Source: Gemmatimonadales bacterium UBA4718 (lineage in GTDB: Bacteria > Gemmatimonadota > Gemmatimonadetes > Gemmatimonadales > Gemmatimonadaceae). From it: a stretch of DNA of 6,423 nucleotides. The notes under the pieces were generated by a model. That model was not told where the DNA came from. It did not search any database and saw nothing but the letters and a program-made list of their open reading frames with translations. The position numbers and the translations under genes were made by a program. Of the stretch, positions 1-6,379 are shown in pieces. Position 1 is the stretch's first letter. Each line of letters starts with the position of its first letter. The stretch lies in contig DHJO01000090.1 of assembly GCA_002404375.1 (NCBI GenBank), positions 2,048 through 8,470 on the forward strand, given 5' to 3'.

Positions 1-1136
1 GCGCCCACGAATCCCTGGTTGTCGGACAGCTTCTTCAGTGCCTCATATATCTGCTCGACCGCGGCTCTCTCGGGATACGATCCCTTGATGAAGAACTCGT
101 GGGTGAAGCGATCGGGAAAGGCGTGCAACAGGAACACGTCAGAGTGCTGGCCATCGCGGCCGGCGCGCCCCGCCTCCTGGTAGTACGCCTCGAGAGTACC
201 CGGCATCGCGTAGTGAATCACCAGCCGCACATTGGGTTTGTCGATCCCCATACCGAATGCGTTGGTGGCGACGATTGCGCGGATCCTCTCCGACATGAAC
301 GCATTCTGGACGTCATGCCGGCGCGCGTCGTCGAGACCCGCGTGGTATCCGGCGGCCGGGATTCTGGCGCGCTCGAGAACCGTGGTGAGGTGATCGACTG
401 CTTTTCGGGTCGATGCGTAGATGACAGCGAGCCCCTCGTGCCTCTTCAGGATCTCGACGAGGCGCTTCTCCTTCTCGGCGTCGTTCTTCACCGGTATCAC
501 GTAGTAGTGGAGATTCGGGCGGTCGAATCCGGTGATGATCGTTTCAGGATCTCTGAGCGCCAGCTCACGGGTGATATCGCGCCGCACCTCAGGGGTCGCC
601 GTGGCAGTCAGCGCTATCGTCGTCGGCGAGCCAAGCTCTTCGTGGACCTTCTTGACGCGCAGGTAGCTGGGGCGGAAATCGTGACCCCACTGGCTGATGC
701 AATGCGCTTCGTCGATCGCGAGGAGAGATACTCCCGCTTTGCGAAGCCGCTCCGCCGTCTTACCATAATCGAACCGCTCGGGCGCGACGTAAAGGAGCTT
801 GATCTCGCCGCGCTCGACTCGTGCAAGCCTATCCGAGACCTGCCCAGACGATAGCGTGCTGTTGATGAACGCCGCTGGCAGGCCTCGCGCGGTAAGTGCG
901 TCCACCTGATCCTTCATCAGGGAGATGAGAGGCGAGACCACGACGGTGAGTCCGGGCATCAGCAGTGCTGGCACCTGGAAGCAGAGCGACTTTCCGCCAC
1001 CAGTAGGCAGCACGACAACCGTGTCCCTGCCCGCCAGAATCGCCGATACGGCCGCTTCCTGACCTGGGCGGAACGTCTCGTACCCGAATGCGCTCCTGAG
1101 CAGGTCGCGGGCGTTCTGAAGAGTCGGCTTTGCCAT
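1..1136 (-). CDS. recQ: ATP-dependent DNA helicase RecQ (3' part missing, runs off the window)
   Basis: RecQ is a 3'-to-5' superfamily 2 DNA helicase that acts in the cytoplasm in recombination, replication-fork repair and suppression of illegitimate exchange. The window holds the first 378 codons, in a frame open from the ATG at 1136 to the edge. Visible motifs are motif 0 FRPGQ (residues 22-26), Walker A TGGGKS (45-50), DEAH (142-145), the RecQ-specific aromatic-rich loop CISQWGHDFRPSY (146-158), motif III LTATAT (176-181), the start of the second RecA lobe VIYAST (238-243), motif V around FGMGIDKP (294-301) and motif VI QEAGRAGRDG (320-329). Both helicase lobes are therefore complete. The zinc-binding, winged-helix and any HRDC parts would lie beyond position 1. 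I chose this start because it gives the usual short N-terminal helix before motif 0. No good Shine-Dalgarno sequence precedes it. The gene follows the dehydratase after 85 bases, so it may be read through from that operon or have its own promoter. Identification is secure. Confidence 0.97.
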   Translation of the reverse strand, partial: MAKPTLQNARDLLRSAFGYETFRPGQEAAVSAILAGRDTVVVLPTGGGKSLCFQVPALLMPGLTVVVSPLISLMKDQVDALTARGLPAAFINSTLSSGQVSDRLARVERGEIKLLYVAPERFDYGKTAERLRKAGVSLLAIDEAHCISQWGHDFRPSYLRVKKVHEELGSPTTIALTATATPEVRRDITRELALRDPETIITGFDRPNLHYYVIPVKNDAEKEKRLVEILKRHEGLAVIYASTRKAVDHLTTVLERARIPAAGYHAGLDDARRHDVQNAFMSERIRAIVATNAFGMGIDKPNVRLVIHYAMPGTLEAYYQEAGRAGRDGQHSDVFLLHAFPDRFTHEFFIKGSYPERAAVEQIYEALKKLSDNQGFVG

Positions 1137-1157
1137 CCGATGAAAGGTAGCGAGACT

Positions 1158-1175
1158 GGTGACATCGATGTGACC
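1158..1175. promoter_or_regulatory. Near-perfect 18-bp palindrome upstream of recQ, possible operator
   Basis: The sequence GGTGACATCGATGTGACC has a perfect 10-bp core (ACATCGATGT) flanked by one mismatched pair and then three matching pairs. It lies 21 bases before the recQ start codon, in the 85-base gap after the dehydratase gene (1137-1221). The symmetry would suit a dimeric regulator, but no known consensus is recognised. I see no convincing -10/-35 pair in the gap; the only AT-rich stretch is around 1190-1199. I also see no hairpin followed by a T-run, so there is no clear intrinsic terminator between the two genes. The operator role is inference only. Confidence 0.3.
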
Positions 1176-1221
1176 GCGGCTCGCGCGTGTAATTGTTGTG
1201 CTGCGACCGGGGCCCGCTCAG

Positions 1222-2130
1222 CTAGATGCTTTCGACCAGCCTCGCGTAGAGGGCGGGATCCGCGTTTCCGCCGCTGATCACGCAGCAGACGCGCTTACCC
1301 TTGAAACGCGCCGGCTCGGCAAGAACAGCCCCGAGTGCGAGCGCGCCCGTAGGCTCAGCCTTGAGATTCGCCAACGCGAACAGGAGTCGTACTCCTTCCA
1401 TGATTTGCTCTTCGGATACTTCTATCACACCCGCTAAACCATGACTGAGGATCTCCCAGTTTCTGTCACCCAGGCGGAGCATCCTGGCCCCATCGGCAAT
1501 CGTGGCGGATTCGTCCTCTTGAGAGACGATGTGTCCCGCCCTGAAGGATTCGGCGGCGTCGTTCGCCAACGTCGGCTCAGCGGCAAGGACCTGAATCTTT
1601 TTTCCGCTTCGCTCGACCGCTTTGACAAGACCAGACGTCAGACCGCCGCCGCCAATGGGGGCGATGATGAAATCGAGATCGAGTCCGAGAGCGAATAGCT
1701 CATTCGCCAGGCCGGCATTGCCCTCGATCACGAGCGGATCATCGTAAGGGCTGGCGACATAGGCGTCTGGAAACTGCCTGGCCAGCTCGGCCAATCTCTC
1801 CAGCCGGCTTTTCTTCTTCACATCGACGAGATCGACTTCCGCACCGTACTCGCGAACAGCGTCGACCTTTATTTTCGGTGCGCCGGCAGGCATCACGACG
1901 GTACAGCGTTTCTTGAACAGCGAGCACGCGTAGGCGATCGCCTGTCCGAAATTGCCGGACGACGCGGTGATTATGTGGGCCTGCTTGACGTTCGACGCGA
2001 CATTGTACGCAGCGCGGAACTTGAAGCTGCCGGTGTACTGGAGCGTCTCACTCGCCAGTACGAGGTCGACGCCGAGTTTTTTGGATAAGCGCGGGGCATA
2101 TACAATCGTCGTCGGGCGCGGCGGCGTCAC
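1222..2130 (-). CDS. PLP-dependent threonine/serine dehydratase-like enzyme
   Basis: This is a fold-type II pyridoxal-phosphate enzyme of the serine/threonine dehydratase family, whose usual reaction deaminates Thr to 2-oxobutyrate or Ser to pyruvate in the cytoplasm. With the GTG start at 2130 it has 302 residues. The PLP lysine is K37 in TGSFKFR, SSGNFGQ (57-63) is the substrate/carboxylate loop, GGGGL (160-164) is the phosphate-binding glycine loop, and SGGN (286-289) holds the serine that contacts the pyridine nitrogen. GTG was chosen because it overlaps the TGA of the preceding small gene (GTGA) and continues the overlap pattern of this operon. An ATG at 2205 in the same frame is possible, but its extra 25 residues are unlike the family and overlap the membrane ORF. 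With the GTG start the usual N-terminal helix before the substrate lobe is missing. The lysine-lobe motif reads LASETLQ rather than the common LKxENLQ, and RAA replaces RGA, so this is a divergent branch. Exact substrate is unknown; serine racemase or another ammonia-lyase remains possible. Confidence 0.87.
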   Translation of the reverse strand: MTPPRPTTIVYAPRLSKKLGVDLVLASETLQYTGSFKFRAAYNVASNVKQAHIITASSGNFGQAIAYACSLFKKRCTVVMPAGAPKIKVDAVREYGAEVDLVDVKKKSRLERLAELARQFPDAYVASPYDDPLVIEGNAGLANELFALGLDLDFIIAPIGGGGLTSGLVKAVERSGKKIQVLAAEPTLANDAAESFRAGHIVSQEDESATIADGARMLRLGDRNWEILSHGLAGVIEVSEEQIMEGVRLLFALANLKAEPTGALALGAVLAEPARFKGKRVCCVISGGNADPALYARLVESI

Positions 2131-2297
2131 TGAAACCCGCGGGGATTGCGGGGCTTGAAGAACCGGAGAATCAGCGCGATGAACAGGAAAGCGATTCCCG
2201 CCCATCGAAGAGCGGCGTCGTCGGTGCGCAACCCCCAGCCGAGCAGTACCGCCGCGATGAGCATCAACGCAAGCTTGGCGATCGTGAATGGAGTCAT
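2127..2297 (-). CDS. Small two-TM membrane protein, 56 aa, function unknown
   Basis: I do not recognise a family. The frame starts at ATG 2297 and ends at TGA 2129-2127. The protein has a hydrophobic segment at about residues 6-23 (IAKLALMLIAAVLLGWGL), a short polar loop with D26 and D27, a second hydrophobic segment at about 32-47 (WAGIAFLFIALILRFF), and a basic tail KPRNPRGFQ (48-56). Charges fit an N-in/C-in inner-membrane hairpin with the loop outside. The gene overlaps the hydratase stop (ATGA) and the dehydratase start (GTGA) by four bases each, so it fits exactly into the operon. A purine-rich GAAGGAG lies just before the ATG, though unusually close. Without this gene about 165 bases between its neighbours would be empty. 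It could be a small anchor or partner of an operon enzyme, or a general small membrane protein; neither is shown. Existence is likely from the junctions and hydrophobic pattern, but the function is open. Confidence 0.72.
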   Translation of the reverse strand: MTPFTIAKLALMLIAAVLLGWGLRTDDAALRWAGIAFLFIALILRFFKPRNPRGFQ

Positions 2298-3058
2298 GTC
2301 TCCTTCGTGCGACTGGTGAATCGTTTGACGCCTTCGCGGAAATCGCTCGTCGCGCGCGCATCGGCGTTCGCGACAATTCCGGCCGAAATTCCGTCGAGGA
2401 ACCCGAGATTGTCGAGCTTGTAGAAGAGCGATTTGGTCGCGGCCATCGCGGTCCGTGACTGCTTGGCTAATTGCTCGAGCACCGCCTTCGAGAGCCCGTC
2501 AAACTCTCTGGCGGCGAATACGCGTGAAACGAGTCCGATTGCTTTCGCTTCGTCCGCGCTGAGGATTCGCCCCGTGCTCACCAGATCAAAGGCCTGCTTC
2601 TCGCCAACCGAGCGCCTCAGCATTGTCATCACCATCGCGGGCACGAAACCGATCGTCACTTCCGGATAGGCGAATCTGGCTTCCTCGTGGGCGAGGACAA
2701 TGTCGCACGCGGAAGCCAGTCCGGCGCCGCCGGCGTATGCGCGGCCCTTCACCAGCGCGACGACGGGCTTCTCCATGCGCCGGATCGTGTGGAACACGTG
2801 GCCCAACGCCTTTGCATCATCCAGGTGCTGCTGCCGTGGTGCGTCCAACATTTCCTCGAGCGCGGCGAGATCGGCGCCGGTACAGAAGTCTGGACCTTCC
2901 CCATCGATAGCTACGACTTTCACCGCCGATTCGCTGAGAGCGAAGAGTGCCTCCGCCAGCTCGTCGGCTGTGGCTCGGTCCAGCGCGTTTTTCTTTTCCG
3001 GGCGGGCGAGCGTGATCCTGCCAATCGCGCCCTCGACCGTCAACCGAATGTTCTTCAT
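2294..3058 (-). CDS. Enoyl-CoA hydratase/isomerase family protein, LiuC/AtuE-like
   Basis: This 254-residue crotonase-fold enzyme matches the usual family length. The oxyanion-hole regions are DFCTGADL (57-64) and the AYAGGAGL stretch (107-114), followed by CDI (118-120). YPEVTIG (131-137) carries E133, equivalent to the second catalytic glutamate of rat enoyl-CoA hydratase (E164). The position of the first one (E144) is G113. From memory of the family, this Gly with a following E-V-x-x-G-x-x-P-A segment is typical of methylglutaconyl-CoA hydratases of the LiuC group, and AtuE is a related enzyme. The likely reaction is hydration of a 3-methylglutaconyl-type CoA ester, the step after carboxylation in leucine or acyclic terpene breakdown. 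The gene overlaps the AtuA C-domain gene and the small membrane gene by ATGA at each end. This fits the product of the carboxylase encoded upstream being its substrate. The family is sure; the precise substrate is inferred. Confidence 0.9.
   Translation of the reverse strand: MKNIRLTVEGAIGRITLARPEKKNALDRATADELAEALFALSESAVKVVAIDGEGPDFCTGADLAALEEMLDAPRQQHLDDAKALGHVFHTIRRMEKPVVALVKGRAYAGGAGLASACDIVLAHEEARFAYPEVTIGFVPAMVMTMLRRSVGEKQAFDLVSTGRILSADEAKAIGLVSRVFAAREFDGLSKAVLEQLAKQSRTAMAATKSLFYKLDNLGFLDGISAGIVANADARATSDFREGVKRFTSRTKET
2300..2306 (-). promoter_or_regulatory. Shine-Dalgarno-like GAAGGAG before the small membrane gene
   Basis: The minus strand reads GAAGGAG, then AC, then the ATG at 2297. 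The match to the ribosome-binding consensus is strong, but the spacer is only two bases, shorter than usual. It lies inside the end of the hydratase gene. It supports translation of the 56-residue ORF, perhaps mainly through coupling at the ATGA overlap. Confidence 0.45.
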
Positions 3059-3408
3059 CGGACCGCCGGCAGCGCCAACCGCTTCGCCTCCGCATCCGGC
3101 ACATCGATGACCATGCGGAGGAGTGCCGTCGAGTACACCTTACCCTGCGCATCCGTCTTGAGCGAGAGCGTTCCTCCGCCGTCGAGCGCGCCGTGCAACA
3201 GAAAGTTGAGTGCGTTCAGATTCGGCAGCTCGTACCGTTCGACGTCACCTTCGATCATGCCGCGGAAGTGATCAGCGACTCTGCTGCGCGTCACGAACTG
3301 CTCCAGCACGTCGTACCAGCGGGGCTGGAGAGCGATCACGCCAACATTGGCGGTGTCGCCTTTGTCACCGGAGCGCGCATGGGCGATGTCGAGGAGCCGG
3401 ATCTTCAT
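3055..3408 (-). CDS. AtuA-like small C-terminal (ferredoxin-fold) domain protein
   Basis: This 117-residue protein corresponds to the small C-terminal domain found fused at the end of longer AtuA proteins such as the Pseudomonas form. The marker is the N-terminal stretch [20 protein letters not shown] (5-24), with the [10 protein letters not shown] core (12-21), followed by a [20 protein letters not shown] segment near residues 59-78. Its biochemical function is not established. Its start overlaps the stop of the large AtuA gene by ATGA, so the two parts are very likely made together and assemble. Large part plus small part gives 569 residues, close to a full-length fused AtuA. The start codon follows a weak ribosome-binding site, consistent with coupled translation. 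Family membership is clear; the ferredoxin-like fold is family knowledge, not visible here. Confidence 0.9.
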   Translation of the reverse strand: MKIRLLDIAHARSGDKGDTANVGVIALQPRWYDVLEQFVTRSRVADHFRGMIEGDVERYELPNLNALNFLLHGALDGGGTLSLKTDAQGKVYSTALLRMVIDVPDAEAKRLALPAVR

Positions 3409-4763
3409 GAGATGATCTCGACTTTTGGTTTCACGACCGATTTGTCGATCAGGGCCGGCCAGTACGCCACGATCTCTTCCACTTTCGGCCTGCCACCCGC
3501 GAAGCCGGTCACGCTCGGCGGACCATTAAGAACGAGCGGGGCGATCTCCCGCGTGAATCGTTCCACAGCGGCGCGATCGGAGCCGCGGACGCCGAAGCGA
3601 AGCTGAACCTCTGGCGCATCGTGTCTGTCGCCGGCGAGTGCGCCGTGAGTGGCGTTCGCGCCGACGAATTCCGTGAGAACGCGATCGAACTTGAGGCCAA
3701 GGCGATCGAGTCGCTCGCGAAGGATCCTGTCGGCAGCCTGGGCTTTTTCGAGCGCCTCCGGCCATGCATAGACCAGCGTGCCTACTGCTTTGAATCCAGC
3801 GCGGTAGGCTACGGATACCTTGAGCTTGTCGGTCGCCGGTCTGCCTTTGATGCCAGACACCAGAACGCGATTCTCTCCATCTTGCGCGAGACGAATGGTG
3901 GTGAAATCCGCGATCACGTCGGGCGTGATGTACGAATGCGGGTCGCCCATCTCGTAGACAAGCTGTTCACTGACTGTGGGCACCGAGACTCGGCCTCCGG
4001 TACCGGGATGCTTCGTCACGACAAACGTGCCGTCGGCGCGCGCTTCGACCAGAGGGTAACCGACATTTGCGAGGTCGGGAATGGATTTCCAATCGTAAAG
4101 ACAATTTCCACCGGAACATTGTGCGCCGCACTCGATGATGTGGCCAGCCACGATCCCGGCGGCGAGCTGATCCCAGCTTTCCGCGCCCCACCCAAACTCG
4201 TGACGCAACGGCGCCATCGTGAGCGCGGTATCGGTGGACCTTCCGGTAATTACGACGTTTGCACCGCCGTGAAGCGCCTCGACGATGGGGTTCGACCCGA
4301 TGTACGCGTTCGCCGACAGCACGCGGTCTCTCACGCTCGAGAGCGCCTCGCCCGTCTCCATGTTGGCGAGAGCGTGGCCCTGCGCCATGAGATCGTCGAG
4401 GCGGCCGAGGAGGTCATCCCCCGTCACGACTCCAATCCGCAATTTGCTTCCGCGGCGCTGCGCTCCTACCGACCTGACGGCCTCCGCGCAGGCGCGAGGA
4501 TTTACACCTCCAGCATTGGCTACGACTTTGACTTCCCTGTCCAGCACGGCTGGAAGAATGCTTTCCATCGCGCCGACGAAGTCACGCGCGTATCCGAGCG
4601 AGGGATCGCGCTCTCTCTGCTTCTGCAGAATCGACATCGTGACCTCGGCGAGATAATCGAGCATCAGATAGTCGATTTGTCCGCCTTCCACCTGCCGTCG
4701 CGGAGCGTCGAGATCGTCACCCCAGAATCCCTGACCAGCTGCGACGCGGACAATCTCCTTCAA
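3405..4763 (-). CDS. AtuA family protein (acyclic terpene utilization, DUF1446), large part
   Basis: This 452-residue protein carries the hallmarks of the DUF1446/AtuA family: AAGQGFWGD (8-16), the [11 protein letters not shown] segment (33-43), NAGGVNP (83-89), [14 protein letters not shown] (167-180) and [10 protein letters not shown] (211-220). AtuA is needed for growth on citronellol/geraniol in Pseudomonas, but its reaction is unknown. Relatives occur beside acyl-CoA carboxylases and hydratases in many bacteria. Here the C-terminal small domain is not fused but encoded by the next gene. The start is TTG at 4763, overlapping the carboxyltransferase stop (TTGA). It is supported by GGAG seven bases upstream and by lack of an ATG or GTG at the right place; it puts the conserved QGFWGD motif at the family's usual distance from the N-terminus. 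The two cysteines C212 and C216 plus C221 in the [11 protein letters not shown] stretch could matter for function, but this is a guess. Family assignment is firm. Confidence 0.93.
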   Translation of the reverse strand: MKEIVRVAAGQGFWGDDLDAPRRQVEGGQIDYLMLDYLAEVTMSILQKQRERDPSLGYARDFVGAMESILPAVLDREVKVVANAGGVNPRACAEAVRSVGAQRRGSKLRIGVVTGDDLLGRLDDLMAQGHALANMETGEALSSVRDRVLSANAYIGSNPIVEALHGGANVVITGRSTDTALTMAPLRHEFGWGAESWDQLAAGIVAGHIIECGAQCSGGNCLYDWKSIPDLANVGYPLVEARADGTFVVTKHPGTGGRVSVPTVSEQLVYEMGDPHSYITPDVIADFTTIRLAQDGENRVLVSGIKGRPATDKLKVSVAYRAGFKAVGTLVYAWPEALEKAQAADRILRERLDRLGLKFDRVLTEFVGANATHGALAGDRHDAPEVQLRFGVRGSDRAAVERFTREIAPLVLNGPPSVTGFAGGRPKVEEIVAYWPALIDKSVVKPKVEIIS

Positions 4764-6379
4764 TTGTTTTCTCCGAGGTGTGGCGGCAACACGAATGGGC
4801 CGAGGTGCGGTCCGGGGTTGTGCAGCGTGGCGCGGAGCGCGAGGCTCAGCATCTCCCGCGTGTTCTCCGGGTAGACAATCGCATCGACGAAGCCACGGGC
4901 GGCAGCGTAGCGCGCGTCGAGTTGGTGCTCGTAGTCGGCGCGCATCTCGTCCACCGCGGCTGCCACTTCCGGCGGAGCCGCATTTCCGGTCTTCTTCGCC
5001 GTTTCGAGCGCCGGCCCGTGCACGGCCTGAATAGCCGACTCGCCTTCCATTACCCCCATTCGTCCGGTGGGCCAGCTGAGGATGAAATCAGGGTCGAACC
5101 CCTGCCCTGCCATCGCGTAGTAACCGGCGCCCGAAGCGTGATTGACCGTGAGAACGATCTTCGGCACGAGAGCGGTCGCCATCGCCTCCACGAATCGTGC
5201 ACCCGCGCGGATTATCCCGCCCTGCTCGGCTTCCGTACCAACCATGAAGCCGGAGACATCCTGGATGAAAAGAAGGGGTATACCCAGTCGGTCACAACGG
5301 TCAATGAAGTAGGCAACTTTCTCGGCGCTCTCCGTGTAAACGATGCCGCCGAAATGCGGCTTCTCTCCTTCGCGTCCCTTGATGAGGCCGCGCTGATTGG
5401 CGATGACTCCGACGCTGATTCCGTCGATGCGAGCGTCGCCGCAGATCATCTCACGCGCTATGGACTCCTGAAATTCATCGATCTTTCCGTTGTCGAGAAT
5501 GGCGCCCAGAATTTGATGCATGTCGTACGACATGCGGTGATCCGTGGGAAGGAGATCGTAGAGCTGCTCCGCGTTGGCGGTGGCTCCGCTCTCGCGCGGG
5601 AACAAGGCAACGTCGCGACTCGAGATCGGCAGACGCTCGACAAGGTCGCGGATCTTGGCGATGCAAGACTCGTCATCGTCGAGCGCGTAGTGCGCGACAC
5701 CGCTGATCTCCGTATGCGTAGACGCGCCGCCCAGCGTTTCAGAGTCGACGATCTGCCCCGTCGCGCCCTTGACGAGGTTGGGGCCGCCGAGTCCCATGAA
5801 GGAGCTTCCCTTCACCATGAGAATGACGTCCGACAGCGCGGGCAGGTACGCTCCCCCTGCGACGCACTGTCCCATCACCGCGGCGATCTGCGGAATGCGC
5901 AGGTAGCGCCGCATGATCGAGTTGTAGTAGAAAATCCGCGCTGCGCCGTACTGGCCCGGAAAGACTCCGCCCTGATATGGAAGATTCACTCCGGCTGAAT
6001 CCACGAGATACACTATCGGGATTCGGCAGCGCATCGCGATCTCCTGAGCACGGAGAATCTTCTTTATCGTCTCCGGCCACCACGATCCCGCCTTTACAGT
6101 CGCATCGTTCGCGACCACGACGGTCTCACGGCCATGCACGCGCACGATTGCCGTGACAACGCCCGCGGCGGGAGCCTGACCCTTGTACTGATCGTAGGCC
6201 ACGAGCAACCCTATCTCGAGCATGCTGGATGCAGGGTCGCGCAGGATCTCGACTCGCTCGCGGGCGGTGAGCTTTCCCTCCTTGTGGAGCTTGTCGATCT
6301 TTTTCGCTCCGCCGGCCTCACGGAGCTTGTCCTCGAGCGCTCGCACCTGATCGCTCAGCTCACGCAGGCGATTGCTCAT
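4760..6379 (-). CDS. Acyl-CoA carboxylase carboxyltransferase (beta) subunit
   Basis: This 539-residue subunit transfers CO2 from carboxybiotin to an acyl-CoA in the cytoplasm. It has the two crotonase-like halves of the family. After a charged N-terminal helix (1-35) comes [10 protein letters not shown] (37-46), then [14 protein letters not shown] (88-101), VDSAGVNLP (126-134), the first oxyanion-hole region [11 protein letters not shown] (170-180) and [13 protein letters not shown] (196-208). The second half holds GVIANQRG (324-331), [11 protein letters not shown] (371-381) and the second oxyanion-hole region [11 protein letters not shown] (413-423), then [12 protein letters not shown] (436-447). 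The N-terminal half is closest in style to methylcrotonyl/geranyl-CoA carboxylase beta subunits. The second region differs from the GSFGAGNYGM form I know from those enzymes, so the substrate is uncertain; glutaconyl-CoA decarboxylase alpha-like function is an alternative. I chose the ATG at 6379 over an in-frame ATG at 6412 because it has AGGA six bases upstream and overlaps the preceding stop as TAATG. It leads the AtuA/hydratase genes. No biotin carboxylase/carrier gene is in the window. Confidence 0.93.
   Translation of the reverse strand: MSNRLRELSDQVRALEDKLREAGGAKKIDKLHKEGKLTARERVEILRDPASSMLEIGLLVAYDQYKGQAPAAGVVTAIVRVHGRETVVVANDATVKAGSWWPETIKKILRAQEIAMRCRIPIVYLVDSAGVNLPYQGGVFPGQYGAARIFYYNSIMRRYLRIPQIAAVMGQCVAGGAYLPALSDVILMVKGSSFMGLGGPNLVKGATGQIVDSETLGGASTHTEISGVAHYALDDDESCIAKIRDLVERLPISSRDVALFPRESGATANAEQLYDLLPTDHRMSYDMHQILGAILDNGKIDEFQESIAREMICGDARIDGISVGVIANQRGLIKGREGEKPHFGGIVYTESAEKVAYFIDRCDRLGIPLLFIQDVSGFMVGTEAEQGGIIRAGARFVEAMATALVPKIVLTVNHASGAGYYAMAGQGFDPDFILSWPTGRMGVMEGESAIQAVHGPALETAKKTGNAAPPEVAAAVDEMRADYEHQLDARYAAARGFVDAIVYPENTREMLSLALRATLHNPGPHLGPFVLPPHLGENN
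4771..4774 (-). promoter_or_regulatory. Ribosome-binding site GGAG supporting the TTG start of AtuA
   Basis: GGAG on the minus strand lies seven bases before TTG at 4763-4761, an ordinary spacing, inside the last codons of the carboxyltransferase gene. It helps decide the rare TTG start for the AtuA gene. Confidence 0.55.
5518..5535. repeat. Perfect 18-bp palindrome inside the carboxyltransferase gene
   Basis: GCATGTCGTACGACATGC reads the same on both strands with no spacer. It falls in codons for residues 282-288 (RMSYDMH) of the carboxyltransferase. It could be a protein-binding site or simply a coincidence of codons; nothing in the surroundings favours a regulatory role. Confidence 0.4.

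Noticed and set aside
99..854. Plus-strand open frame (251 codons) opposite recQ
   Set aside because: The minus strand encodes continuous RecQ helicase motifs across this region; the plus-strand product shows no family features.
1137..1221. Possible intrinsic terminator between the dehydratase gene and recQ
   Set aside because: Only weak GC-rich hairpins (for example around 1203-1217) are present, and no T-run follows in the direction of transcription.
2131..2376. Extended N-terminus of the dehydratase (start at 2376 or 2205)
   Set aside because: The added residues are Arg-rich and unlike any dehydratase N-terminus, and they overlap the small membrane frame and the end of the hydratase. The GTG at 2130 fits the operon's overlap pattern better.
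3621..4874. Long plus-strand open frame (417 codons) opposite AtuA
   Set aside because: It is antisense to a clearly conserved AtuA frame, has no recognisable domain and crosses the junction with the carboxyltransferase gene. Long antisense frames are common in GC-rich genes.
4778..5998. Long plus-strand open frame (406 codons) opposite the carboxyltransferase gene
   Set aside because: The minus strand carries a full conserved carboxyltransferase here; the plus-strand product is Arg/Val/Asp-rich with no motif, typical of a shadow frame.
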